NCBI GenBank assembly: GCA_002329155.1
Contig: DCXY01000001.1
Location: 178,995-225,023 of the forward strand
Length of the DNA: 46,029 bases
Source: Stenotrophomonas sp. UBA2124
Lineage (GTDB): Bacteria; Pseudomonadota; Gammaproteobacteria; Xanthomonadales; Xanthomonadaceae
Reading direction: 5' to 3'
Each line of letters starts with the position of its first letter. The stretch's first letter is position 1. The notes below the pieces were generated by a model, which searched no databases, had not been told where the DNA came from, and saw only the letters and a program-made list of their open reading frames with translations. This document shows, piece by piece, positions 17,332-26,528 of this stretch. The position numbers and the translations under genes are program-made.

Positions 17332-18942
17332 TTACATGCGGAACACGCCGAAGCGCGTGTCCTGGCTCGGTGCGTTGAGGCTGGCTGACAGCGCCAGGCC
17401 GAGGATGCGACGGGTGTCGGCCGGGTCGATCACACCGTCGTCCCACAGCCGCGCACTCGCGTAATACGGGTGGCCCTGCTGCTCGAACTGGTCGCGGATG
17501 GGCTGCTTGAACGCATCCTCTTCATCCGCCGACCACTGCCGGCCCTTGCCCTCGATGCCGTCGCGCTTCACCGTGGCCAGCACGCTGGCCGCCTGTTCGC
17601 CACCCATCACGCCGATGCGCGCGTTCGGCCACATCCACAGGAAGTTCGGCGAGTACGCGCGGCCACACATGCCGTAGTTGCCGGCACCGAACGAACCACC
17701 GATCACCACCGTGTACTTGGGCACGCGCGCATTGGCCACCGCCATCACCAGCTTGGCACCATCCTTGGCGATGCCGCCGTGCTCGTACTTGCGGCCCACC
17801 ATGAAGCCGGTGATGTTCTGCAGGAACAGCAGCGGAATATTGCGCTGGCAGCAGAGCTCGATGAAGTGCGCGCCCTTGAGCGCGGACTCGGAGAACAGGA
17901 TGCCGTTGTTGGCGATGATGCCGACCGGGTGGCCGTGCACATGCGCAAACCCTGTCACCAGGGTGTTGCCGTAGCGCGGCTTGAACTCGTCGAAACGCGA
18001 GCCGTCCACGATGCGTGCGATCACTTCGCGCACGTCATAGGGCTTGCGCGTGTCGGTGGGAATCACGCCGTACAGTTCATGTGCGGGGAACAGCGGTTCC
18101 TCGCTGGCCTGCTGCGCCACGGCAGGCGCCGGCCTGCGCCAGTTGAGGTTGGCGATGATGGCGCGCACGCGCGCCAGCGCCTGCAGGTCGTTGTCGGCCA
18201 TGTGGTCGGCAACACCGGAAATGCGGGTATGCACGTCGGCACCGCCCAGCTCCTCGGCGCTGACCACTTCGCCGGTGGCTGCCTTCACCAGCGGCGGGCC
18301 GCCGAGAAAGATGGTGCCCTGTTCCTTGACGATGACCGTTTCATCGCTCATCGCCGGCACATAGGCGCCGCCTGCGGTGCAGCTGCCCATCACGCAGGCG
18401 ATCTGCGGAATGCCCTGCGCCGACAGATTGGCCTGGTTGTAGAAGATGCGGCCGAAGTGGTCGCGGTCGGGAAATACTTCATCCTGCAGCGGCAGGAAGG
18501 CACCACCCGAATCCACCAGATAGATGCACGGCAGCCGGTTCTGCTGGGCGATCTCCTGCGCGCGCAGGTGCTTCTTCACCGTGACCGGATAGTAGGTGCC
18601 GCCCTTGACCGTGGCATCGTTGGCGACGATCAGGCATTCCACGCCCGACACCCGCCCGATACCGGCGACCATGCCCGCGCCCGGTACCGGGTCGTCGTAC
18701 ATGCCATGGGCGGCCAGCGGTGCGACCTCCAGGAACGGGCTGCCGGGATCGAGCAGGGCGTCGATGCGGTCGCGCACCAGCAGCTTGCCGCGTGCGGTGT
18801 GCTTGGCACGCGCCGCCTCGCTGCCGCCGCGCGCGGTGGCCTGCAGCGTAGTGCGCAGATCATCGACCAGCGCCTGCATCGCAACACGGTTGCCTTCAAA
18901 ACTGTCGCTGCCGCTGTGCAGCTGGGTGGTGAGTACGCTCAT
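17332..18942 (-). CDS. mccB: Methylcrotonyl-CoA carboxylase, carboxyltransferase beta subunit
   Basis: Transfers the carboxyl group from biotin to 3-methylcrotonyl-CoA, giving 3-methylglutaconyl-CoA. The protein has 536 residues, the usual size. Characteristic stretches include NDATVKGGTYYPVTVKKHLR and YLVDSGGAFLPLQDEVFPD, both typical of MccB, and GSCTAGGAYVPAMSDE and GGPPLVKAATGE of the crotonase-like carboxyltransferase fold. It lies between ivd and mccA on the same strand. A long hairpin sits in the 97-nt gap after ivd. Confidence 0.94.
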   Translation of the reverse strand: MSVLTTQLHSGSDSFEGNRVAMQALVDDLRTTLQATARGGSEAARAKHTARGKLLVRDRIDALLDPGSPFLEVAPLAAHGMYDDPVPGAGMVAGIGRVSGVECLIVANDATVKGGTYYPVTVKKHLRAQEIAQQNRLPCIYLVDSGGAFLPLQDEVFPDRDHFGRIFYNQANLSAQGIPQIACVMGSCTAGGAYVPAMSDETVIVKEQGTIFLGGPPLVKAATGEVVSAEELGGADVHTRISGVADHMADNDLQALARVRAIIANLNWRRPAPAVAQQASEEPLFPAHELYGVIPTDTRKPYDVREVIARIVDGSRFDEFKPRYGNTLVTGFAHVHGHPVGIIANNGILFSESALKGAHFIELCCQRNIPLLFLQNITGFMVGRKYEHGGIAKDGAKLVMAVANARVPKYTVVIGGSFGAGNYGMCGRAYSPNFLWMWPNARIGVMGGEQAASVLATVKRDGIEGKGRQWSADEEDAFKQPIRDQFEQQGHPYYASARLWDDGVIDPADTRRILGLALSASLNAPSQDTRFGVFRM

Positions 18943-18996
18943 GTCCGCAATCCTGGGGGTTGTGGTGCAGCCGGCGTGTCATGCCGTCACTGCGTT

Positions 18997-19034
18997 TCAT
19001 GCCCCTTCTTTCGCATGCGGAAGAAGGGGCATGA
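18997..19034. other. Perfect 14-bp stem hairpin between ivd and mccB
   Basis: TCATGCCCCTTCTT (18997-19010) pairs perfectly with its complement at 19021-19034 around a 10-nt loop. It begins 5 nt past the ivd stop. No T-tract follows on the minus strand, so it is more likely an RNA-stability or attenuation element within the operon than a full terminator. Confidence 0.6.
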
Positions 19035-19039
19035 CCTGC

Positions 19040-20203
19040 TTAGGCGGTCTTCTGGAACAGCTCGCGCCCGATCAGCATGCGGCGGATCTCCGATGTGCCG
19101 GCGCCGATTTCATACAGCTTGGCATCGCGCCACAGGCGGCCGGTGGGGTATTCGTTGATGTAGCCGTTGCCACCCAGAATCTGGATGGCTTCGCCCGCCG
19201 CCCAGGTCGCTTTTTCAGCCGAATAGAGAATGGCGCCGGCCGCGTCCTGGCGGGTGGTGCGGCCCTGGTCGCAGGCCTTTGCCACCGCGTACACATAGGC
19301 GCGGCAGGCGTTGAGGCCTACGTACATGTCGGCCAGCTTGGCCTGGATCAGCTGGAACGTACCGATCGCCTGGCCGAACTGCTTGCGCTCGTGCACATAC
19401 GGCAGCACCACGTCGAGCGCGGCGGCCATCAGGCCCAGCGGGCCGCCGGACAGCACCACGCGTTCGTAGTCCAGCCCGGACATCAGCACCTTCACGCCGC
19501 CGCCAACTTCGCCCAGCACGTTCTCGGCCGGCACTTCGCAGTCCTGGAACACCAGCTCGCAGGTGTTGGACGCGCGCATGCCCAGCTTGTCCAGCTTCTG
19601 CGCGGTGGAAAAACCCTTCATGCCCTTTTCGATGATGAAGGCGGTGATGCCGCGCGAACCGGCGTTGGCGTCGGTCTTGGCATAGACCACCAGCACGTCC
19701 GCATCCGGGCCGTTGGTGATCCACATCTTGTTGCCGTTGAGCACGAAGTGGTCACCGTGCCTGTCGGCACGCAGCTTCATCGACACCACGTCCGAACCGG
19801 CACCCGGCTCGCTCATCGCCAGCGCGCCGACGTGCTCGCCGCTGCAAAGCTTGGGCAGATACTTCTGCTTCTGCACCTCGTTGGCGTTCTTGCGCAGCTG
19901 GTTGAGGCACAGATTGGAGTGCGCGCCGTAGGACAGGCCGATGCCGCCGGACGCGCGCGAGATTTCCTCCATCGCCACCACATGCGCCAGATAGCCCATG
20001 CCGCTGCCACCGTATTCTTCCTCCACCGTCATGCCCAGCAGGCCCTGCTCACCGAGCTGGCGCCACAATGCATTGGGGAACTGGTTGTTGGCGTCGGCTT
20101 CTTCGGCCAGGGGCGCGATATGCGCGGCGGCGAACTGGGCCACGCTCTCGCGCAGCATGTCGATCTCTTCGCCAAGGTCGAAGGACAGGGTGGGTACGTG
20201 CAT
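19040..20203 (-). CDS. ivd: Isovaleryl-CoA dehydrogenase
   Basis: FAD enzyme oxidising isovaleryl-CoA to 3-methylcrotonyl-CoA, the step before MccAB. The 387-residue acyl-CoA dehydrogenase has the family pieces ALAMSEPGAGSDV, WITNGPDADVLVVYAKT and YEIGAGTSEIRRMLIGREL. The catalytic base is Glu247 in SGLDYERVVLS, a position shared by isovaleryl-CoA dehydrogenases and absent from most acyl-CoA dehydrogenases. The ATG at 20203 gives the family N-terminus. The open frame continues far upstream to 20908 across the divergent TetR gene, but that extension is a shadow. It is the first gene of the operon. Confidence 0.95.
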   Translation of the reverse strand: MHVPTLSFDLGEEIDMLRESVAQFAAAHIAPLAEEADANNQFPNALWRQLGEQGLLGMTVEEEYGGSGMGYLAHVVAMEEISRASGGIGLSYGAHSNLCLNQLRKNANEVQKQKYLPKLCSGEHVGALAMSEPGAGSDVVSMKLRADRHGDHFVLNGNKMWITNGPDADVLVVYAKTDANAGSRGITAFIIEKGMKGFSTAQKLDKLGMRASNTCELVFQDCEVPAENVLGEVGGGVKVLMSGLDYERVVLSGGPLGLMAAALDVVLPYVHERKQFGQAIGTFQLIQAKLADMYVGLNACRAYVYAVAKACDQGRTTRQDAAGAILYSAEKATWAAGEAIQILGGNGYINEYPTGRLWRDAKLYEIGAGTSEIRRMLIGRELFQKTA

Positions 20204-20314
20204 GGAGGCGGCTCCGCGACAGCTAGGGCAGGGTGGGCGCTCCGGGTGGGGATTGACGGAGGGGCCGTCAGCACGGGCGTTCGAGCGCAGACTAACGGGT
20301 CTTCGTGAAAAAGT

Positions 20315-20337
20315 GAATACAAATTCAAAAATTGAAC
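20315..20337. promoter_or_regulatory. Candidate TetR operator: two overlapping dyads between ivd and tetR
   Basis: TGAAT-ACAA-ATTCA (20315-20328) overlaps TTCAA-AAA-TTGAA (20325-20337). Both are perfect inverted repeats in the only AT-rich part of the ivd/tetR divergent region. Position and symmetry suit binding of the TetR product and control of both directions. Confidence 0.5.
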
Positions 20338-20350
20338 ATAGAATCAATCC

Positions 20351-20968
20351 ATGGCTTACAAACGCTCGGAACTGATGGAAAAACGGCTGGCGGGCAACCG
20401 CGAGCGGATCCTTGCCGCCGCCCGCCGGCTGGTCGCCGCCGGTGGCTACCGCAACGCGCCGATCACCGCCGTGGCGGCCGAGGCGGGGGTGTCCACCGGG
20501 CTGATCTACCGCCATTTCCCGTCCAAGGCCGAGCTGTTCGTGGAAGTGCTCACCGCTGCGGTGGAACACGAGCTGGAGATCCTCTCGGCCATCGCCGACG
20601 AGCCGGCGCCGGCCCCGCAGCGGCTGCAGTGGGCGGTGGCCTCGTTCGTGCGCCGCGCCATGGCCGGCCCCGGGCTGGCCTATGCCTTCATCGCCGAGCC
20701 GGTGGACCCGGAGGTGGAAGCCGAGCGCATCCGCTGCCGGCGGCTGTTCGGTGATGTGTTCAAGCGCATCCTCGACGACGGCATCCGCGCAGGCCAGCTG
20801 CCGCCGCAGGACCTGGATGTGAGTGCGGCCTGCATCGTCGGTGCCTTCACCGAGGCGCTGGTCGGCCCCACTGCGCCCAGCCGCGAAGGCCTGCGCGATG
20901 GCGAACACCTGGTGCAGGCCATCGGTGCGCTATGCCTGCGTGCGGCCGGGGCACGGGTAAAAGACTGA
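20351..20968 (+). CDS. TetR-family regulator, probably of leucine catabolism
   Basis: This 205-residue repressor-type protein has an N-terminal TetR helix-turn-helix at residues about 17-62 (ITAVAAEAGVSTGLIYRHFP followed by SKAELFVEVL) and a divergent ligand-binding C-terminal part. It is transcribed away from ivd-mccB-mccA with 147 nt between starts, and dyads lie just ahead of its start. An acyl-CoA or leucine intermediate as ligand is a reasonable guess, but nothing in the sequence shows it. The start ATG at 20351 has no strong Shine-Dalgarno. Confidence 0.88.
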   Translation: MAYKRSELMEKRLAGNRERILAAARRLVAAGGYRNAPITAVAAEAGVSTGLIYRHFPSKAELFVEVLTAAVEHELEILSAIADEPAPAPQRLQWAVASFVRRAMAGPGLAYAFIAEPVDPEVEAERIRCRRLFGDVFKRILDDGIRAGQLPPQDLDVSAACIVGAFTEALVGPTAPSREGLRDGEHLVQAIGALCLRAAGARVKD

Positions 20969-21110
20969 GCCGCAGGCGCGGTGAAACCCCGGGGGAGTTT
21001 GTGCATCGCCGCAGGCCGATGGCACTGCACCCGTTGCGGGCAGTGGCTCCGGCTGGTCTATACTCGCCGACAGCCATAGTCCACCGACTACTCGCCTGGG
21101 GTGCAGAGAC

Positions 21111-21629
21111 GTGCGGAATTACGATCTGGAGTTTCTCAAGCGCTTTTCCATCGTGATCGCCATTCTGGCCATCATCACGATCGGGTTGATCATCTTCGCG
21201 GCGTTTCTGCAGAACACCATTCCCAGGGAAGTCTCCCCCGCGGCGGCCAAACGCGTTGAGCAGCGCATCGCGCCCATCGGCGCGGTCTATGCCGGCGCCA
21301 CCGGTGCCTCGGCGCAGGCGGCAGCAGCGGCGGCAGCCGCCGCTGCGGCAGCGGCCAGCGGTGCCTATGGCGGCACGCTGGACGGCAAGGTCATCTACGA
21401 CAACCTGTGCACGGCCTGCCACACCACTGGTGTGGGCCTGGCGCCGACGCTGGACCACAGCCACTGGGATGCCCGCATCGCTCAGGGCAAGGACACGCTC
21501 TACAAGCACGCCATCGAAGGCTTCACCGGCCCGGACGGTGGCGTGATGCCGCCCAAGGGTGGCAACGCCGGCCTGAGCGAGGAGCAGATCCACGCCACGG
21601 TTGACTGGATGCTGTCCAACCTCAAGTAA
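21111..21629 (+). CDS. Membrane-anchored cytochrome c5-type protein
   Basis: This electron carrier is exported to the periplasmic face. Residues 12-34 form one hydrophobic anchor helix. An alanine-rich flexible linker follows (14 alanines from about residue 70), then a class I cytochrome c domain. Heme attachment is CTACH (Cys100, Cys103, His104) and the likely axial methionine is Met146 in GVMPPKGG, as in c5 cytochromes. The start is GTG at 21111, after a candidate -10 TATACT at 21059-21064. Its redox partners are not evident from the neighbours. Confidence 0.9.
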   Translation: MRNYDLEFLKRFSIVIAILAIITIGLIIFAAFLQNTIPREVSPAAAKRVEQRIAPIGAVYAGATGASAQAAAAAAAAAAAAASGAYGGTLDGKVIYDNLCTACHTTGVGLAPTLDHSHWDARIAQGKDTLYKHAIEGFTGPDGGVMPPKGGNAGLSEEQIHATVDWMLSNLK

Positions 21630-21677
21630 GGCTCCCGCCTGACGCTTGGCAGCAACCTTGGCTGCTGCACAATACCC

Positions 21678-21713
21678 AGCGCCGCCTCGACCAGGCGGCG
21701 CTTTTCGTTTTCG
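21678..21713 (+). terminator. Rho-independent terminator after the cytochrome gene
   Basis: AGCGCCGCCT pairs with AGGCGGCGCT around a 5-nt loop, followed by TTTCGTTTTC. It lies 48 nt past the cytochrome stop and 19 nt ahead of the nuclease gene. Confidence 0.88.
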
Positions 21714-21731
21714 CTTCCATCGGAGTACCTC

Positions 21732-23465
21732 ATGCGTCGCAGTCCCACTCTCCTTGCGCTGGCCTTGACCGCCGCGTGTGCCGGCCCGGCGCTGGCGGCT
21801 TCTCCCGTGACGGTGCTGCCGATCGGCAAGGTGCAGGGCAGCGATGCGCGCAGCCCGTACGAAGGCAGGCAGGTCATCATCGAAGGCGCGGTGACCGCAG
21901 ACATGCGCGCAGGTCTGGGTGGCATCTACGTGCAGGACGCCGGCGATGGCGATGTGGCCACCTCCGATGGCCTGTTCGTCAAGCTGCCGGCCAACCAGCC
22001 GCTGCAGCCCGGCCAATGGCTGCGCATCACTGGCAGCGTGCAGGAGCAGGCAGCCGGGCGCGATGGGCAGGCCAGCCTGACCGTGCTGCAGGCAGACAGG
22101 GTGGAGACAGCAAAGCCACGCCCCATGCCCGCCGTGACCGAACTCGATGACGTGCCCGCCAACTGGGAAGCGCTGGAAGGCATGCAGGTACGCATCACCG
22201 TGCCGCTCACCCTGGCCGGGCAGGACCAACTGCAGCGCCACGGCGAACTCACGGCGGCCTTCGGTGGCCGCCTGTGGCAGCCCAGCGAAGTGGCCGCCGC
22301 CGGCAGCGACGCGCAGAAGGCGGTGATCGCCGACAACGCACGCCGCCGCCTGCGTCTGGACGATGCCAACGACAAGCGCGCCAACGATGGCGTGCCATAT
22401 CTGGCTGATGGCGTGGTGCTGCGTACCGGCGCCACGCTGAGCCAGGTGCAGGGCATCGTGGAGCAGCGTTATGACGGCGGCTACCGGCTGCAGCTGACCG
22501 CACCGCTGCAGGTTGACGACAACCAGCGGCCGGCCGTGCCGAAGGTGCCCGGTGGCCTGCATGTGGCCGCCTTCAACCTGGAGAACTATTTCAACGGCGA
22601 CGGCAAGGGCGGTGGTTACCCGACCCTGCGTGGCGCCAAAACCGCCGAACAACAGGCAAAGCAGCAGGCCAAGCTGGTGACCACCATCAACAGCCTGGGT
22701 GCCGATGTCGCCGCGCTGATGGAGCTGGAGAACGATGGCTATGCCCCGGGCTCGGCCATCGACCAGCTGGTGCGTGCCATCAACCAGGCCCCGGGCAGCG
22801 CGGGTGACTGGAAGTTCGTGGATGCGAAGAAGGGCCCGGGTGACAACCCGATCCGCGTGGGCATCATCTACCGCGCCTCGCGCGTGCAGCCCGTGGGCAA
22901 GCCGGCAGTACTGGAGCGTGAACCGTTCGGCGAGCGCAGCCGGGTGCCGCTGGCACAGGCTTTCCGCGTCGGCCGCAATGGCGCGCCGTTCGTGGTGGTG
23001 GCCAACCACTTCAAGTCCAAGGGCTGCTCCGAGGCGGCAGGTGCGGACACCGACCAGAACGACGGCCAGGGCTGCTGGAACGCCACCCGTGTTGAATCGG
23101 CACGCCTGCTGCACCAATGGCTGCAGGGCGACCCCACGGGCAGCGGCAGCAGGGACATGGTGCTGCTGGGCGACTTCAATGCTTATGCCATGGAAGACCC
23201 CATCCGCACCCTGCATGCCGATGGCTGGCAGGATGCGTTCAAGCTGGCAGGCGTGCAGCAGCCCTACAGCTACGTCTACAACGGCCTGACCGGGCGCCTG
23301 GACCACGCCCTGCTGAGCCCGGGCATGGCGGCGCGGCTGAAGGGTGCTGCCGAATGGCATACCAATGCCGACGAGGCCGATGACATGGGCTACCAGGGCC
23401 GCAACGTCGAAGGCCCGTGGCGCAGCTCCGACCACGACCCGCTGCTGCTGGGGTTTGATCCCTGA
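21732..23465 (+). CDS. ExeM/NucH-type secreted endonuclease
   Basis: This is an exported DNase of the endonuclease/exonuclease/phosphatase fold. A signal peptide is clear (residues 1-22, cut after PALA). An N-terminal OB-like region (about 25-280) precedes the catalytic domain. That domain carries AFNLENYFNGD, ALMELENDGY with the metal-binding glutamate, NHFKSKGCS, LLGDFNAYAMEDP and the terminal SDHDPLLLGF. All catalytic motifs are intact. ExeM/NucH enzymes degrade extracellular DNA in biofilms or for nutrient use. The gene appears to be transcribed alone. Confidence 0.9.
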   Translation: MRRSPTLLALALTAACAGPALAASPVTVLPIGKVQGSDARSPYEGRQVIIEGAVTADMRAGLGGIYVQDAGDGDVATSDGLFVKLPANQPLQPGQWLRITGSVQEQAAGRDGQASLTVLQADRVETAKPRPMPAVTELDDVPANWEALEGMQVRITVPLTLAGQDQLQRHGELTAAFGGRLWQPSEVAAAGSDAQKAVIADNARRRLRLDDANDKRANDGVPYLADGVVLRTGATLSQVQGIVEQRYDGGYRLQLTAPLQVDDNQRPAVPKVPGGLHVAAFNLENYFNGDGKGGGYPTLRGAKTAEQQAKQQAKLVTTINSLGADVAALMELENDGYAPGSAIDQLVRAINQAPGSAGDWKFVDAKKGPGDNPIRVGIIYRASRVQPVGKPAVLEREPFGERSRVPLAQAFRVGRNGAPFVVVANHFKSKGCSEAAGADTDQNDGQGCWNATRVESARLLHQWLQGDPTGSGSRDMVLLGDFNAYAMEDPIRTLHADGWQDAFKLAGVQQPYSYVYNGLTGRLDHALLSPGMAARLKGAAEWHTNADEADDMGYQGRNVEGPWRSSDHDPLLLGFDP

Positions 23466-23830
23466 GGATCAGAAAGGTGGAGGGCGCAGCACAAGGCTGC
23501 CCCTCCCCCGCCCGTCCGGCCCTGCGGGCGTTCATCAGGCCAGGTGCCAGTGGCGCCCAAGCGGTCTTCCTCACCTCTTCCGTCGGCCTGATTAGCGTCG
23601 AATCTCAGCCGAACTGCCAGGGAGCCAGGAAGGTGAGGCGAAGATCACTCTTCCCGTTTGCGGGACCTGCAGCCCCCTTTGGGGGGAAGGTGCCCCGAAG
23701 GAGCGGATGGGGGAGTTACTTGCGTTTTGGGGATTGAAGTCCACTGCTGAAGGCCACCCGCAGCGAATTCATTCCATCTCAATTCGTTTCCCTCACCCCA
23801 ACCCCTCTCCCGGACGCGGGAGAGGGGCTC
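23466..23830. repeat. Gene-free spacer with REP-like sequence
   Basis: No credible gene is present. The right end (about 23792-23829) contains the sequence family CCCTCACCCCAACCCCTCTC with a following inverted GGGAGAGGGG, which recurs inverted at 31262-31297. The middle (about 23660-23730) has G/C runs such as CCCCCTTTGGGGGG. These look like extragenic repeats and possible terminators for the two flanking convergent genes. Confidence 0.55.
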
Positions 23831-24691
23831 TCAGCTGAGCGCCCCGCGCGCGATCAACCCGATCGCCAGCACCGCCAGCGCCAGCCCGATACGGTTCATC
23901 ACGCTGGTCTTCTCACCGAATACCAGCATGCCCACCAGCGCCCCCAGACAGACCACGCCGATGTTCATGCCGGCGAAGATGGTGGCCGGGCTGTGCGGCA
24001 TGGCCTGGTGCGCGCGCACATAGAACAGGATGTTGCCGAAGTTGATAAGGCCCAGCAGCAGGCCGTAGCCGAGATTGCGCAGGCTCAGCCGGGTGCGCCC
24101 GCTGAAGTGACGCCACAGCTGCCAGAGCAGCATCAGCACAAAGGCGATGGAAAAGCTCACCAGCAGTGCGGATGTGGACGGCGTGCCGGCCAGCGCCACC
24201 TGCTTGAGCATCACGTCGATCAGGGCGAAGCCGGCCCATACCGCCAGCAGCCAGCCACAGCTGTTGCCGTGGCCATGCGCATCGCCACTGCGCGCGCTGA
24301 CACCGACGATGGCCAGCAGGCCCAGCCCCAGCCCGGCCAGTTTCCAGACGTCGGCCGGCTCGTTGAACAGCAGGAACGCGGCGGCCAGCGACAGCAGCAG
24401 GGACAACCGCTGCGCCACATCGCTGCGGACGATTCCCGCCTCGCGCACGGCCCGCGCCAGCACCAGGAAGATGCCGGGCAGCGCCACCGCAAGCCCGAGC
24501 AGTGCCAGCCACGGTGTCTGCGCGCCCTGCAGCGATTGCAGTGAAGGGCGCAGCACCAGCAGCGCCAGCCCGCTGGCGGCCAGGTAGTTCCAGGTCACCG
24601 CCTGGGCGATATCGATGCCACGGCGTGGCGCCAGCTTCAGCAGGACCGACACCATTACGCTGCAGGCTACGCTCAGTATCAGGAAATGCAT
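23831..24691 (-). CDS. EamA/DMT-family transporter
   Basis: This inner-membrane transporter has 286 residues and about ten hydrophobic segments arranged as two EamA repeats. A first repeat runs to about residue 135 (SLLLSLAAAFLLFNEPADVW) and a second ends in FAGMNIGVVCLGALVGMLVF followed by GEKTS. The glutamate-containing FNEP and FGEK turns are typical of the family. The substrate cannot be told from sequence. The ATG at 24691 was chosen because upstream residues of the long open frame are not hydrophobic and overlap the divergent hydrolase promoter. Confidence 0.85.
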   Translation of the reverse strand: MHFLILSVACSVMVSVLLKLAPRRGIDIAQAVTWNYLAASGLALLVLRPSLQSLQGAQTPWLALLGLAVALPGIFLVLARAVREAGIVRSDVAQRLSLLLSLAAAFLLFNEPADVWKLAGLGLGLLAIVGVSARSGDAHGHGNSCGWLLAVWAGFALIDVMLKQVALAGTPSTSALLVSFSIAFVLMLLWQLWRHFSGRTRLSLRNLGYGLLLGLINFGNILFYVRAHQAMPHSPATIFAGMNIGVVCLGALVGMLVFGEKTSVMNRIGLALAVLAIGLIARGALS

Positions 24692-24754
24692 TGTTCTGGC
24701 TGCCGTGAAGGTTGGGGCGGTGAAGCCGCCGGACGGGGCCGGTATTATGGCTGC

Positions 24755-25426
24755 ATGCAAACGCCCCCATTCCCCCACGAATCGGCAACGCTGACCCTGG
24801 ATGGCCCGGTCGGGCCGCTGGAGGTCGCCGTTGACCTGCCCGATGACGAGGCCGCGCCGCGCCCGATCATTGCCGTCATGTGCCACCCGCTGTCCATCGA
24901 GGGCGGCAGCATGCACAACAAGGTGGTCACCCAGGTGGCCCGCGCGCTGCGCGACCTTGGCATCACCACGGTGCGCTTCAACTTCCGCAGCGTCGGCGGT
25001 TCGGCCGGCAGCTATGACAACGGCGAGGGCGAAACCGACGACCTGCGCGCGGTGGTGGCCTGGGTGCGTGCGCAACGGCCGGACAGCGCCCTGTGGCTGG
25101 CCGGTTTCAGCTTCGGCGCCTATGTGTCGTTGCGCGCGGCCGGTGAGCTGATGCCGCACGCGCTGATTTCGATCGCCCCGCCGGTGGGCCGCCGCACCTG
25201 GGATTTCAGCCAGGTGCAGCCACCGCCCAACTGGCTGGTGGTGCAGGGCGATGCCGATGAAGTGGTGGACGCACAGGGTGTGTACCAGTGGCTGGAATCG
25301 CTGGACAAGCCACCACAACTGGTGCGCATGCCCGAGACCTCGCATTTCTTCCACCGCCGCCTGATCGACCTGCGCGGTGCCATCCAGCACGAAGTGCGGC
25401 GCTGGCTGCCCGATAGCAGCAGCTGA
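24755..25426 (+). CDS. Alpha/beta hydrolase
   Basis: The 223-residue cytoplasmic hydrolase has the nucleophile elbow GFSFGAY (GxSxG) and an early oxyanion region CHPLSIEGGSMHNKVV followed by RFNFRSVGGSAGS. Later come an acid residue in VVQGDADEVVD and a histidine in ETSHFFHRR, completing a Ser-Asp-His triad. Its natural substrate is unknown; esterase or thioesterase activity is possible. The start at 24755 gives the conserved N-terminus. It lies 7 nt ahead of zapE and is probably cotranscribed. Confidence 0.85.
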   Translation: MQTPPFPHESATLTLDGPVGPLEVAVDLPDDEAAPRPIIAVMCHPLSIEGGSMHNKVVTQVARALRDLGITTVRFNFRSVGGSAGSYDNGEGETDDLRAVVAWVRAQRPDSALWLAGFSFGAYVSLRAAGELMPHALISIAPPVGRRTWDFSQVQPPPNWLVVQGDADEVVDAQGVYQWLESLDKPPQLVRMPETSHFFHRRLIDLRGAIQHEVRRWLPDSSS

Positions 25427-25433
25427 GAGCGGC

Positions 25434-26528
25434 ATGGACGCACTGACCCCCTCACAGAGCTACGCCGCCGGCGTGGCCCGTGGCGACTGGCGCGACGATC
25501 CGGCCCAGCACCCCGCACTGGCCGAGCTGGACCGCATCCACATCGCGCTGGTGGACAGCGCGCAGGATGGCTGGCTGGACCGCCTGTCCGCCTTCTGGAA
25601 GAAGCCAGACCCGGTCAAGGGCCTGTATTTCTGGGGCGGCGTCGGCCGCGGCAAGACCTTCCTGGTGGACCTGTTCTACGACGGGCTGCCCATCGAACAG
25701 AAGTACCGCACGCACTTCCACCGTTTCATGCGCGGCATCCACGAGCAGCTGCGCGAGCACCAGGGCCAGAGCGACCCGCTGGCGAAGATCGCCCAGGAAT
25801 GGCGCAACAACCTGCGCGTGCTGGTGCTGGACGAGTTCTTCGTTACCGACATCGGCGATGCCATGCTGCTGGCGCGCCTGCTGGAGCGGCTGTTCGCCGA
25901 AGGCGTCACTCTGGTGACCACGTCCAACACGGCGGTGGAGAACCTCTACAAGGACGGCCTGCAGCGTGACAGCTTCCTGCCGGCCATCGCCCTGCTGCAG
26001 AAGTACTGCGTGGAGCTGTACGCCGAAGGTACCGAGGATTACCGCATGCGCGCGCTGACCCGCTCGCCGGTCTACCGCGCACCGCTGGAGGCCGACAGTG
26101 ATGCATGGCTGGGTGGCCGCTGGAAGGAGCTCAGTGGTGGTGACGATGCGCGTGCGGCCGATATCGAGATCGAAGGCCGCAAGATCGCCGTGCGCGGGCG
26201 CGGCAAGAGCATTGTCTGGTTCGATTTCGCCGCGCTGTGCGAAGGCCCGCGCGGGCCTTCGGACTACATCGAGATCGCGCGCGAGTTCAATACCGTGCTG
26301 CTCGGTGGTATTCCACACTTCGACCGCATGAACGAAGACGCCGCGCGTCGCTTCGTCAATCTGATCGACGAGCTGTACGACCGCCAGGTCAATCTTGTGT
26401 GCACCGCGCAGGATGCGCCGCCGCTGCTCTACAGCGGCACCCGCCTGGCTGGCGCCTTCGAGCGCACCGCCAGCCGCCTGATCGAGATGCAGAGCGCCGA
26501 GTACCTGGGTACCGCCCACCGGCACTGA
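25434..26528 (+). CDS. zapE: Cell division ATPase ZapE (AFG1 family)
   Basis: This AAA-type ATPase associates with the FtsZ ring and affects its stability. The 364-residue protein has Walker A GGVGRGKT (68-75), the family motif HFHRFMRGIH, Walker B VLVLDEFFV, and the sensor stretch LVTTSNTAVENLY. Conserved C-terminal pieces such as GIPHFDRMNEDAARRFVNLI are present. It starts 7 nt after the hydrolase stop. The 169-nt gap behind it holds a GC-rich hairpin (GCGCAG/CTGCGC near 26537-26553) without a T-tract. Confidence 0.93.
   Translation: MDALTPSQSYAAGVARGDWRDDPAQHPALAELDRIHIALVDSAQDGWLDRLSAFWKKPDPVKGLYFWGGVGRGKTFLVDLFYDGLPIEQKYRTHFHRFMRGIHEQLREHQGQSDPLAKIAQEWRNNLRVLVLDEFFVTDIGDAMLLARLLERLFAEGVTLVTTSNTAVENLYKDGLQRDSFLPAIALLQKYCVELYAEGTEDYRMRALTRSPVYRAPLEADSDAWLGGRWKELSGGDDARAADIEIEGRKIAVRGRGKSIVWFDFAALCEGPRGPSDYIEIAREFNTVLLGGIPHFDRMNEDAARRFVNLIDELYDRQVNLVCTAQDAPPLLYSGTRLAGAFERTASRLIEMQSAEYLGTAHRH

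Noticed and set aside
20204..20908. N-terminal extension of isovaleryl-CoA dehydrogenase
   Set aside because: The extension runs antisense through the TetR gene and the divergent promoter; the family N-terminus begins at 20203.
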